From a virus, in IMG/VR virus record IMGVR_UViG_3300000956_000007, positions 1 to 47,954 of that record: a stretch of DNA of 47,954 nucleotides, one strand, 5' to 3'. Both the position numbers and the translations under genes were made by a program. This document shows, piece by piece, positions 36,604 to 46,800 of this stretch; positions within the stretch are counted from its first letter, which is position 1; every line of letters starts with the position of its first letter. The notes below the pieces were generated by a model. That model saw only the letters and a list, made by a program, of their open reading frames with translations, did no database searches and had not been told where the DNA came from.

Positions 36604-37033
36604 TTCACTCTTTGCGGCATATAAAGGTGTTCAATTAGGAGATGCTGCAATCTCTGGATTCTCTGTAGTTAACTGGGAGTCAGACGATTGTCGAGTTATC
36701 TTAATTGATACAGCGGATGACGACCCGGTAGTTAATACAGATCAGGATTTAGCTGATATTGCAGGAGCAGCTAGGGTTGCTACCTCTGGTGCCTTAGGGT
36801 CTAAGACTGCTATTTTATCGGGTAATACTCTGACTATGAGTGCTAGCAATGTTACATTGACTGGTGTTACAGGCGATCAATCAGAAGAATTATTAATCTA
36901 CAGACATACAGGTACTGAAGCTACATCTCTGTTGATAGTCAGTTTTGATACCTTTACCTCTGGTATGCCTATTACACCTAATGGTGGAGATATTTCTATT
37001 CAGTGGAATGCAAGTGGTATTTTTAGCTGGTGA
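36596..37033 (+). CDS. Putative virion beta protein, 145 residues
   Basis: MANSLFAAYKGVQLGDAAISG...: Thr/Asp/Gly-rich beta protein of the kind found in decoration or minor tail proteins (SGNTLTMSASNVTLTGVTG). Start at 36596 overlaps the previous gene. Confidence 0.6.
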   Translation: MANSLFAAYKGVQLGDAAISGFSVVNWESDDCRVILIDTADDDPVVNTDQDLADIAGAARVATSGALGSKTAILSGNTLTMSASNVTLTGVTGDQSEELLIYRHTGTEATSLLIVSFDTFTSGMPITPNGGDISIQWNASGIFSW

Positions 37034-37054
37034 AGATTATAGCGAGGAGAAGGA

Positions 37055-37216
37055 ATGACTGGACCTGTTAGACCTCCGTCTGATGTTAGACTACAGTGTA
37101 CAGATCATCCAGAAGAAGAATTTAATAATAACTGGACTGAACCTTGGAATCATCAATTAGATGAACATGCTGGGATTAGTCCAAATTGGCTTCTGCTTGG
37201 TACTGTACCTGAGTAG
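37055..37216 (+). CDS. 53-residue hypothetical protein
   Basis: MTGPVRPPSDVRLQCTDHPEEEFNNNW... with a very good ribosome site (GGAGAAGGA). Acidic and Trp-rich. Function unknown. Confidence 0.6.
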   Translation: MTGPVRPPSDVRLQCTDHPEEEFNNNWTEPWNHQLDEHAGISPNWLLLGTVPE

Positions 37217-37228
37217 ATAGGTATTTAG

Positions 37229-38380
37229 ATGGCGGTTGCATTTGTAGCGTCTTCTCAAACAGGAACAAGCGATGCACTTGTAACCACATTGAATGTACCT
37301 GTTCCTGCTGGAGCAGCTTCCGGACATATTGCTGTAGTAGCTATAGAGCAGTGGGAGGTAGCTAATCCAGCTGTAACACCACCAGCAGGATTTACAGCTT
37401 TAACTACTGTTATTTCGGGAAGTCAAAAGCTTAAAGTATTTTGGAAGAGATTGACAGGAGCTGATTCAGGAAACTATTCCTTTGCTTGGTCAGGGTCACA
37501 GTGGTCTATGGGACACTGTATCTTATTCTCCGGGGGACTAAGTTCTGGAGATCCTGTTGAGGCTACTAATACGGCAACAACAGCTAGCGGGACATCTATT
37601 CCTTCAACGACAGTTTCTACAACAACAGAGCCATTTCTATCTCACTTTGTGGCTAACGAAAATGCCGCTACAGCAACACCCCCAACTAGTTATACAGAAA
37701 CTAGAGATGGGGACTATATACACTCTAACTATAGAATTCCTGCCGCTTCAGGTTCACATACAGCGTCGGGAGGAACGACTAGCGCCTCTACCTTAATGCT
37801 TGTTCATTTGGTTGCATTTAAACCAGATGCAGGTGGTGGAGGTAGTCAAACTATAGTAGCAGATTTACTGGCTACAAGTACGTCTATATTTTCTCCTGTA
37901 GTTGTTCAAATAGTTCAACCTCCTGTACTAAGCACTCCAAGTATTGTATTTAGTCCTACTGTAAGTCCTGGTACTGCAACTGTTCAAGTACCTTTGCTTA
38001 CGGCTCCGGCGAGTGTGTTTAATCCATTAGTAGATATGGGTAGTATTAGGCCTCCTTTACTAACTACTACATCTACAATTTTTGATCCGACAGTTGTTAG
38101 GTTACTTCAAGTTATTTCAGTATTGCTCTTGGCTGCTCCATCCACTATTATGAGTCCAACTATAGTCGGAGGGGAGGCAGGAGACGTGGCAGGTTCAATT
38201 TCAGATATTGCTAGAGTTAATATGTTAGTAGATCGTGGGTTAACAGAACCACAAAGATTGTCTAATATAGATCTAATGAGTCTAGTGTTAGCAGATGGTG
38301 CTCAAACTTTAGTAATTAAGACTGAAGCTACCGCTGCTGTCCACCTGTGGCGGTATCTCAGAACAGTGAGGGATTCATGA
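37229..38380 (+). CDS. Tail-fibre-like protein with tandem repeats
   Basis: 383 residues. The first 200 form a beta domain. Residues about 215-325 hold four to five imperfect repeats of the form LLxTxSxIFxPxV spaced 20-30 residues apart, then a helical end. Repeated beta units suggest a fibrous surface protein. Confidence 0.65.
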   Translation: MAVAFVASSQTGTSDALVTTLNVPVPAGAASGHIAVVAIEQWEVANPAVTPPAGFTALTTVISGSQKLKVFWKRLTGADSGNYSFAWSGSQWSMGHCILFSGGLSSGDPVEATNTATTASGTSIPSTTVSTTTEPFLSHFVANENAATATPPTSYTETRDGDYIHSNYRIPAASGSHTASGGTTSASTLMLVHLVAFKPDAGGGGSQTIVADLLATSTSIFSPVVVQIVQPPVLSTPSIVFSPTVSPGTATVQVPLLTAPASVFNPLVDMGSIRPPLLTTTSTIFDPTVVRLLQVISVLLLAAPSTIMSPTIVGGEAGDVAGSISDIARVNMLVDRGLTEPQRLSNIDLMSLVLADGAQTLVIKTEATAAVHLWRYLRTVRDS

Positions 38381-38838
38381 GTAATATATTTATTCCTAAT
38401 ACTAATGATGTTAACAGTTGGGTCTCTAGTAAATTTGAGCTGTTGGCAGAGATTGTTCAGGATTATGACAGATGGCTGGAATTAAGATGGATTCCTCCTG
38501 AGAACAGAACTAGAGATGATAAGAAGCCTTATGTGGTAGTAGATACTAGAACTAATTATCCTGTTATCTATGCTAGTGAGCTGGATGTACCAGAACAGAT
38601 TCTAGCTCAGATTATTGGTGGTGACAATAAGAATGGTACTGTTCTCTCTAAGCTAGAAGCTTTCGAAGCTGCACAAAAACTGTTTCAGATGAGAGAATTC
38701 TTAGATAAAATGGAACAGGCAGCAGATGAGGCTAAGTTTATGATTGACTCACCACTAAATACGGTTAGATTTAACGGTAAGAAGTTTGATGACCAGCGAC
38801 GCCCTGTAGGTCCGGCAATAGATAGGAAACATCTATGA
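38377..38838 (+). CDS. Hypothetical structural protein, 153 residues
   Basis: MSNIFIPNTNDVNSWVSSKFELLAEIVQDYDRWLELRW...: helical; starts over the fibre stop (ATGA). C-terminal RRPVGPA carries motif copy 38803. Precedes the adaptor. Role unknown. Confidence 0.6.
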   Translation: MSNIFIPNTNDVNSWVSSKFELLAEIVQDYDRWLELRWIPPENRTRDDKKPYVVVDTRTNYPVIYASELDVPEQILAQIIGGDNKNGTVLSKLEAFEAAQKLFQMREFLDKMEQAADEAKFMIDSPLNTVRFNGKKFDDQRRPVGPAIDRKHL

Positions 38839-39488
38839 ATGTCGGAGAGATTCAAACATATGTAAAGAGACAGTTTGGTGATGAGTCAGGTGTTCAAGTA
38901 ACCGATGCTGATATTATCAGATGGATTAACTCGGCTCAGAAACAAATTGTTCTACAGAATGAATCCCTATTAGATAAGTCAGCCACGACAGATACAGTAA
39001 TTGGTCAGCAGTCATATGACCTCCCTGTAGATCTGTTAAAACTGAACGGTATCAAATATAGAAGTTCTACTACTTCAGCTTATTACAGGATTATGGGGTA
39101 TTCTCTGGCTGATTTTAATGAAAAAGTAGACGGTTGGGATGGATCTACAGAACCAGGAGATCCGTTCTGTTATACTATTAGTGAAGATAAAATTAAAGTC
39201 TTTCCTATTCCGAATACGGCTATTACAGCCGGACTTAAGATTTACTATAACCGTAAGCCTGTAGCTGTTACTACAGCGGCTGACACTCCCGAATTACCTG
39301 AGCTATATCATGACACAATTGTAAAGTTCTGTCTTAAAGAAGCGTATGAAATTGATGAAGATTGGGATGCAGTAGGTAGTAAAGCTTCAGAGTTCGATAG
39401 GGAAGTAAATCTTCTTAGAGGAAAGGATGACTGGAAAGTACAAGAGACTTATCCCGTAATTACAGTACTACCTGAGGATTCTTGGTAA
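38835..39488 (+). CDS. Head-to-tail adaptor (tail tubular protein A / gp4-like)
   Basis: 217 residues: N-terminal helix (VGEIQTYVKRQFGDESGVQVTD), ADIIRWINSAQKQI and a long C-terminal helix (ELYHDTIVKFCLKEAYEIDEDW). This resembles phage adaptor proteins that attach below the portal. Followed by a nozzle-like protein, the podovirus order. Confidence 0.75.
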   Translation: MNVGEIQTYVKRQFGDESGVQVTDADIIRWINSAQKQIVLQNESLLDKSATTDTVIGQQSYDLPVDLLKLNGIKYRSSTTSAYYRIMGYSLADFNEKVDGWDGSTEPGDPFCYTISEDKIKVFPIPNTAITAGLKIYYNRKPVAVTTAADTPELPELYHDTIVKFCLKEAYEIDEDWDAVGSKASEFDREVNLLRGKDDWKVQETYPVITVLPEDSW

Positions 39489-41659
39489 TGGCTGGCGGAC
39501 AACCACTAAGAATGGGGCCTTTTACGGGGGGTCTCAATACTGCTAGTGATCCTACTGCTATTGCGGATGTAGAACTAGCAGAACTTACTAATTTTGAGTC
39601 TGATATTGATGGTTCGCTGTTGTCCAGAGTTCCTGCTCAAGAGCAGCAAGGGCATCTAGATTGGGCAGAACGTATTGTTTGTATTGGTACAGGTATTTTC
39701 AATGATGTTCATTACCTGATCGGCTCAAATATTAGTGGTGTTTATTACTATTTGAGTGGTACATGGACTTTAATCACTAATACTTTCCAAGCTTCTGTGG
39801 CGATACAGTACGCCAATAAAGTATACTTAGTACCTAAGCCTGGATCAGGTAATGGTGGTAAGTGGGACCCTTCTGGTGGTTTTACTGCGGTAGCTGCTAT
39901 CCCAAAGGGTCAGGCTGCGGTTGTCTATAAAGAACGCTTATTTGTTTGTCCTGGTATTGACTCTACTACTAATACTAGTAGACTAATTTTCTCCAATGCT
40001 AATAACTTTGATACTTGGACAGGTACAGATTTTATTGATATCGGGCAAGGGGATGGTACAAAGTTAATTGATCTCACTGTTTTTCAGGATAACTTGTTAC
40101 TATTTAAGGACCAATCTACTTATCTCCTGAGCTATGATATCAGACCTGCTGATGCAACCCTAAGGCAGATCTCCAATACTATTGGTGTTACCAAACAACA
40201 CTGTCTTGTAAATTATGAGAATCAGGTTTATGTATTTCATGGTGGGTGGGTCTATGAAATTATTAATCTTGATTTTAATAGATTAAATACTAAGGTTCCG
40301 TTTATCCGAGATGAAACAGTACCTTCTGCCTTCTCTTCTGAGAATATATTTATCTCTATTATTGAAGATAAGCTTTTCTGTAGATACTATCGTAAAGTAT
40401 ATGTGTACGGATTAAGAACGAGAACATGGTCAGAGTGGGAATCTAACTCTGAAAATATTCAATTCTTTGGTCCTGTTACTACTATCAGGCCGTCTACAGG
40501 TAATGAATACTATGCAGGATCGTGTATCACAGATAAACGAAGTGTCATCAAACTGATTAGAATTCATACATCTACAGATACAGAACATGCATATAATACT
40601 GTAGTTACATCTAGTGATGATTTTAATGAGACTGTAGTAGATGGATGGGGAAATACAGACCAAGGTATAGCATGGACTAATAGTGGGGGAGCAGCAGGAG
40701 ATTACGATAAAACAGGGACAGAAGGAACACATACGCATACATCTAGAAACGTATTTCGTGGTTCTTTCTTGACTCTAGGTTTAACTGATGTAGATGAAAA
40801 AGTTTTTGTTAAAATTCCTGTTTTACCTACAGGGGCTAACTTCATATTTGACTTAGTAGCTAGACGTGATGGTGGTACAGATACTATGTATCTGGCTAGA
40901 ATTACCTTTCAAGTAGCAGGAACTATCAGTATAGCTATTCTTAAGCGTATTGCAGGAGTACAGACTCTTTTGGGTTTTGTTGATACGGGTATTACGACCG
41001 CTATCAATACTTACTACGGTTTTAGGTTTAACATACAAGGGACACAACTTAAAACAAGAACTTGGTTAGCTTCTGGTTCTGAACCTATTACTTGGAACCA
41101 AGCCTATACAGATACAAGTATTACAGTCTCTGGGGATATTGGACTTCGATCTATCCTAGAAACTGCTACTACAAATGTTCTGCCTGTTGCTTTTACTATG
41201 GATAACTGGCAGGCTATTAGTCTTGCAAGTACTGAGTATGATATTGAGTGCTCTATAAAGACTAAGAATTTCGATATGGCAGTTTCTCACCAATTTAAGA
41301 GATTGTGGTGGTGGGGTGCTGATTTATCTACACCTAATGATATTGTTGGTATGGCTACACCTGTAATTCTATCTTTCGGTGTTACATGGAGTCAATTACA
41401 TGCATTTACATGGGGACAGTTGCATAGTAATACATGGGGCCAGCCGCTCTCTGAGCCCTTGACTGTGACTACTACAATTACAGGACAAGGTGGTTTGTCT
41501 AGACGTTTTGCTAAATTTATGAAATCTCTTAGATACAGACAGATTAATTTTAAGATTATACTAGTAACGAATGGTTCAACATCAGATGGTCCAGCGAGAA
41601 TATTTACAGTAACAGCTGTAACAGAAACTAAGGCTGTGGTTCCTAAGGCGGTGAATTAA
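39488..41659 (+). CDS. Tail nozzle-like beta-propeller protein
   Basis: 723 residues from the ATG at 39488 (TAATG). N-terminus GPFTGGLNTASDPTAIADVELAEL..NFESDIDGSLLSR is typical of podovirus stabilisation/nozzle proteins; many WxxG/YxxG beta repeats in the first 350 residues, then a lectin-like domain with LPTGANFIFDLVARRDGG. Closes or extends the short tail. Confidence 0.75.
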   Translation: MAGGQPLRMGPFTGGLNTASDPTAIADVELAELTNFESDIDGSLLSRVPAQEQQGHLDWAERIVCIGTGIFNDVHYLIGSNISGVYYYLSGTWTLITNTFQASVAIQYANKVYLVPKPGSGNGGKWDPSGGFTAVAAIPKGQAAVVYKERLFVCPGIDSTTNTSRLIFSNANNFDTWTGTDFIDIGQGDGTKLIDLTVFQDNLLLFKDQSTYLLSYDIRPADATLRQISNTIGVTKQHCLVNYENQVYVFHGGWVYEIINLDFNRLNTKVPFIRDETVPSAFSSENIFISIIEDKLFCRYYRKVYVYGLRTRTWSEWESNSENIQFFGPVTTIRPSTGNEYYAGSCITDKRSVIKLIRIHTSTDTEHAYNTVVTSSDDFNETVVDGWGNTDQGIAWTNSGGAAGDYDKTGTEGTHTHTSRNVFRGSFLTLGLTDVDEKVFVKIPVLPTGANFIFDLVARRDGGTDTMYLARITFQVAGTISIAILKRIAGVQTLLGFVDTGITTAINTYYGFRFNIQGTQLKTRTWLASGSEPITWNQAYTDTSITVSGDIGLRSILETATTNVLPVAFTMDNWQAISLASTEYDIECSIKTKNFDMAVSHQFKRLWWWGADLSTPNDIVGMATPVILSFGVTWSQLHAFTWGQLHSNTWGQPLSEPLTVTTTITGQGGLSRRFAKFMKSLRYRQINFKIILVTNGSTSDGPARIFTVTAVTETKAVVPKAVN

Positions 41660-41883
41660 TGGCTGCATATTCACCTAGATCTTCTAGTGGGATTAATCCG
41701 TATGCAGTAGGAAATAAGATTTATGGGGGAGGTAGATCTTTCCCTAATATGGGCCCAGTAGACAAATTAGGGTATAGGGAAAGAGATGCTAAATCTAAGG
41801 CTAGAAGGAATGCAGTTCTTAGAAGACTAAAGGCAACTTCTAGTGCTAAGTATGCATCTCCAGATGCTATGAGGAAGGTGTAA
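41659..41883 (+). CDS. Small basic virion protein, 74 residues
   Basis: MAAYSPRSSSGINPYAVGNKIYGGG...KARRNAVLRRLKAT: basic, low complexity, likely packaged. Overlaps the nozzle stop. Confidence 0.6.
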   Translation: MAAYSPRSSSGINPYAVGNKIYGGGRSFPNMGPVDKLGYRERDAKSKARRNAVLRRLKATSSAKYASPDAMRKV

Positions 41884-41884
41884 T

Positions 41885-42547
41885 ATGGCTAATTTGCCTG
41901 GAGCCGCTGGTGGTGGAGGTAGTAGTACTAAAAGAAAAAGTGCTAGTGGTCAAACTTATTCAAATAGACAGCCTTACGTAGATCGTAATCCTCCTAGATC
42001 AGCAGCTGCAACTAGAAAATTAAGTAAATCTTCAGCTACAGCTGCACCAAGATACAAGAGTTCTTCTGTTAAAGCTACCTCGACAGGACAATATGGTGCG
42101 GTTCCGTCAGTTCCCCAGGAGGCTCCTGGTAATATTAATGATATTAATGCTTACTTGGGTGGTGATAGTGCGTATCAAGATGGGCTAAGGCAACTTGCTA
42201 AGGCACTAAGCGATTTTGGTGCGGATGTAGGTAGACGTAGAGGAGATTTAGAGAGTGAATTCGGTACTTCTAAGAGAGCACTAGGAGACCAGAGAACTCT
42301 AGACTTAAAGGGTCTGGAAGAAGATTTTGCCGCTAGAGGTATAGGTAGATCAGGACTGTATGCTGGTGCTGTTGGAGACTACGAAAAAGAATACGGGGAA
42401 AGAGTTTCTGACTTAGATAGAAGACAGCAACAGGCTTTGCAGCAACTACTGCAAGAAGAATCTCAATATGGTCAACAGAATGAATTAGAGAAGCAAGCAC
42501 TGAGAGAAGCTGCTATTAAACGTAGAGCTGAGACATACGGAGTCTAA
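41885..42547 (+). CDS. Internal virion protein, 220 residues
   Basis: Basic disordered N-terminus with KSASGQTYSNRQP (shared with 33109) and a Gln/Glu-rich coiled-coil C-terminus (REAAIKRRAETYG). Typical of small ejection proteins of podoviruses. Confidence 0.6.
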   Translation: MANLPGAAGGGGSSTKRKSASGQTYSNRQPYVDRNPPRSAAATRKLSKSSATAAPRYKSSSVKATSTGQYGAVPSVPQEAPGNINDINAYLGGDSAYQDGLRQLAKALSDFGADVGRRRGDLESEFGTSKRALGDQRTLDLKGLEEDFAARGIGRSGLYAGAVGDYEKEYGERVSDLDRRQQQALQQLLQEESQYGQQNELEKQALREAAIKRRAETYGV

Positions 42548-42548
42548 C

Positions 42549-43868
42549 ATGCCATTCTGGGATTTTGATGAGGACCCTTTCGAATGGTTAAAAGGTAGGG
42601 TTACAAAGAGAAGAATTCCAGGAGAACCTACAGTACCTGGTAGAGAACCAAAGAGTAAAAACAAGAATCCGTGGGATATTTTATCTAGAACTACGGATAC
42701 TTCTTTTAACTCTTCTGGTACTCATATGAAAGGTAAACTAGGAAATCCTAGTGGTCTTAGTTTTCTTAATCGTGCGAGAAAACGTGCCCTACAGGAAGGG
42801 ATTGCTAGAGATCTAGAAATTCTTAATGCTCCCCCTTCTATTGAAGATATTCTAGGAGAACTTAGTTCTTTACAAGATCCCAGTAGATATATGCAGGACC
42901 AAGGATCTCTTGCTCAACAAGCCATGGAGATGGCTTCTGCTCAATATGACCCTCTTATTGCTCAATTAGAGGGTCAGATGAGTTCTGCTACAGGTAGAGC
43001 TAATAGAGGAAAAGAAGAAGTGGGCAAGATGTTTAATGCTCTTTCTTCTAACCTACAGGGGGAAGTCCCTGGTATCCAACAGATGTATGCTGAAGATAAA
43101 TCTGAGTCTCAAGCACTTTTCGATCAACTACAACAGCAGACTCAACAGCAGTACAATCAAACTCAGGCTGACCAACAGAATATGATGAATCAGCTTAATA
43201 TCCAAGCTGCTGCTCCAGAGGCTTTAGCAGGGCAGCAGAGAGATAGAGATTACTTTACACAGTTAGCTGCTAGAGATGCAGCGGTTGAACAGACTGCTTT
43301 AGGTAAAGAAGAAAGAGGAGCAGTTAATTATACCCAGCAAGGTTCTCAGATTGCCAGGGCAGAAGGTACTCAGAGGCAGGCTGATATTGCTGCTCAGTTG
43401 CGTGATTTATTGTCTCAATACGAAGGTCAGATTGGTGCACAGAGAGCAGCTAAGAATAGTACTTATCTAGCTAATTTGAGTCAGCTTCGTGGAGATATGC
43501 AGGAGTCTGCACAAACTCAGTCTCAGAGAGATTTTGAGAACTATATCTCTATGGTTAATCTAGGTAGAGGATTAAAGAAGGACGCTGGTGGAGATAAGTT
43601 AAGTGCTGTTAAATCCCCAGCTGATGTAGCTAGTAGAGCTTTAGGTATGGGGTTAAATCAGCCTAGTGCTCAAGCTGTTCAAGATGCTTTTATGTCTGCT
43701 ATTAGTTCAGACCCACAGATTTTGTCGGGTCTCGGGGTTTTTGGACAGTCTGTCCCTAAAGAAGCATTAGCACAGAGGGTTGTGGAGGCTGGTAGAAATG
43801 CTGGTCTCAACTCGCAACAATTGAATGCTCTCCAGACTGTTGCATTAGAATACTTTGGGAGGAGATAA
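42549..43868 (+). CDS. Internal virion (ejection) protein, 439 residues
   Basis: Gln-rich helical protein with long coiled-coil segments (about residues 120-340, such as QLQQQTQQQYNQTQADQQN). Overlaps the large internal protein by one base. Motif copies at 42788 and 43052, both read as LQ(E/G). Confidence 0.65.
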   Translation: MPFWDFDEDPFEWLKGRVTKRRIPGEPTVPGREPKSKNKNPWDILSRTTDTSFNSSGTHMKGKLGNPSGLSFLNRARKRALQEGIARDLEILNAPPSIEDILGELSSLQDPSRYMQDQGSLAQQAMEMASAQYDPLIAQLEGQMSSATGRANRGKEEVGKMFNALSSNLQGEVPGIQQMYAEDKSESQALFDQLQQQTQQQYNQTQADQQNMMNQLNIQAAAPEALAGQQRDRDYFTQLAARDAAVEQTALGKEERGAVNYTQQGSQIARAEGTQRQADIAAQLRDLLSQYEGQIGAQRAAKNSTYLANLSQLRGDMQESAQTQSQRDFENYISMVNLGRGLKKDAGGDKLSAVKSPADVASRALGMGLNQPSAQAVQDAFMSAISSDPQILSGLGVFGQSVPKEALAQRVVEAGRNAGLNSQQLNALQTVALEYFGRR

Positions 43869-46800
43869 TGCCACAACCCACCGATCCTACAGAAGTTCTA
43901 CTTAAGTATTTCAGAGGACCTTTGCAGCGTCCAGGAGCTAGTTCTGTTGATGTTGCAAAGTTTATCCTTCTGAATGCCGATACTAGTAGGGCTAAGGCTG
44001 GTGGGTTAGATAACGGTGGCAATGAACCGTCTTTGATGGGTCGTATCTTTGATATTCTTTCTAGACCTAATTATGCTGTAGCAGAAGCAGTAAGAAACCC
44101 GTTAGATAAGACTGCCTTCTTAGAAGGATTATCAGGTAAAAAGAAGACTACCTTCTCTGATGTACTGCAAGATTATGGTGTTGAAGATCCTAGAATTAGA
44201 GCTTCTGTAGGATTAGCTCTAGACATAGGACTAGATCCTACTACCTACATACCTGGTGGGATAATTGCCAAGGGAGCTACCAAAGCTGGAAAAGCTATTG
44301 GTATAGGTGGGAGAGTTAAGACTCTTGGTGGCAATACTAATCTTGCTCAAAAACTTCTTAATAAAGGCGAACCTGCTTTTCCAGAAAGTTTTGGTTTACC
44401 TAAAGCTGAAGCCACTATTCCTGATGTTCTCCGACGCCCTCAGGAAGGTGTTGATTTTAGTTTTGGTAGAAATGCTTTACCTCCGCCGTCTCCTCCTGTA
44501 GGCCAGATAAACCTTAATAAACTTCCCGGTCAATTAGAGATGCCTTTAGAGGGCGTACCTAAAAATCTTCCACGGATTAAGATTGCTGACTATGACTTGA
44601 ACCCCCCTGTAGGTCAGATGGGGGATGTGCCTGTTAAAGGTCAAGGTGTATTTAGGTTTCCAGATTTTAATGTAAACAAAATTAGAGAAGCTTCTAAGGA
44701 TTCAGCAGAAGATATCGTACAAAAAGTTGCTGATGGAGAGTCTGAAGCTGCTCTAAGGGTTATGCCTAGACCTGATGATGTAAAGGTAGGGACTAGGGAA
44801 CAAAAAGCTGCGGAAGAAGTTCTTAAGAATTGGGATAATTCCAGGGCTACTGCACAGATTAATAAGCAGTATCCTGATACTCTAAATGCTAAGCAGCAGG
44901 TTAAGTTATTCTATCAGTCTTTAGATAAAGCCAAGAGAAGATTTAAGAACCCTAACTCGTCTAAGATTAAGAATGCTGTCTTATCTGACGCATACAATAT
45001 CTATAGGACGGTAGAGAGGGGCCTGGAAGCCAAGGGCCTCGTTCCTCGCCTAGGTACGGGTGAGAATGTACGTCTCTCAGAGGTCATCCAACAGGCAGGT
45101 GGAGCTAAGAACGCTCAACAAGTTCTAAATGAATTTGCTACAGAGATTCAAGAAGGTAGCTCTACCTGGCAAGCTGTGCAGGCTCTTAGAGCTAGTGGAG
45201 CTATTAAAGAATCTAGTACCGTCAAGAATATTGTTGAGAAAATTGCAGAATCTCATGCAACTACTAAATCTAGCGGTGTTGTATCAGATGGTTTTATGGA
45301 GCAGTTTAATCGAATCCTCAAGAAAATGGGGAAAGCTTCTGCTCAGGCTCAAGGTGTAAGTCCTGCTGGAATTAATGCTACAGGTCAAATTATTAATCAA
45401 GTTATGCGTCTAGGGCAGACTCCTGCTCAACTAGCTATTAACCAGAATAGACATGCGATTAACCAGATTGTCGCACGTGGTGTAGCTAATCCAGCAGTAA
45501 ATCATGCTGTTACTAATGCCCTGCAACAGAATTTAGGTAAACTTCCAGCATGGGCTGTTACAGATAATAAAGCTGTTGATTTTCTTATGGGCCGTGTAGC
45601 TACGTGGTGGGGGCAGAGTGACTTAAGACCAATGTCTCTTAACTCTATTGGCGCTAGTATGGCTACTGCTAGTGCTCGTGGACATGCACTAGATAATTTA
45701 TTTAAGCCTTTCAATCAGTCGCAAAGATTTGAAGCTTTAAGACTTGCTCAGGGTATGGGTACTGCCAGTACTCCAGAAACCCAACAGTTAGCTCTACAGG
45801 TTACCAAGATGATGGATAATCTTGTCGGTCAAGTAACCGGACAAAGCGTGGTACTCCGCTCTGGTGTACATATGGATATGCTTAATAAATGGATTGACAA
45901 ATATAATGTAGGATTTAAGTTTACGAATGGCAAGGTTACTAACTCTTTAGGGCAGCAAATAGATTACTCTAATGGTGTGGACTGGCTACAGTCTTGGAAA
46001 TCAGCAGACATTAAAGATGACCCTAAGATTTTCTTATTCAAGCTGCAACAAGCTATGGAACAAGCTACTAGAGAGAAGGCTCTATTTGATGAGATAGGGG
46101 AGAGGTTCGGACAAAGAGTAGCTGGTGGTGTATACAAACATACTATTACTGGATACCCGTACATTCAAGGTTACTATTTTACAGAAGATATTGCTAAGCA
46201 AATTCCACGAGTTATTAAGGACTGGTCCACGCCTACAGGGCAGTTTAATAGTCCTGTACTGAAGCTATATGACCGTGTTCTTTCTATGTGGAAAACTGGT
46301 GTGACTATCTATAGACCAGCACACCATATTAGAAATATGATTGGTGATGTCTATCTGGGTTGGATGGACGGTGTTAACTCTGTTAAGCCCTACAGGCTGG
46401 CAGCTAGAGTTCAGAAATCTATGCGTGGTGCTTATGATACTCTAGAAGACGTTGACGATTTAGTACGCTTGGGGGTTATGCAGAAAGGCTATGGTACCCC
46501 TAATTCTAATGAAGTTCTGTTTAGAAATAGGAGTGGTGTAGAGTTTACTGCGGAACAAATTGGAGCAGTAGCACACCAAAAAGGTTTGCTTGAACACGCT
46601 AGAACTCTAGAAGATATTATTGATTTAGGTGAACAGTCTAAGTTTAAGCCTTTTGGCGGTAAAGTACAACACGCTGCTAGAAGTGCATCTGAATTACAGA
46701 ATCACAATGCTAGATTAGCTCATTTTATTGATAAAATTATGAAGAGTAAGGGCAGTAATCTAGAAGAAATTTTTGAGGCTGCATCTCGTAGGGCTAGAAA

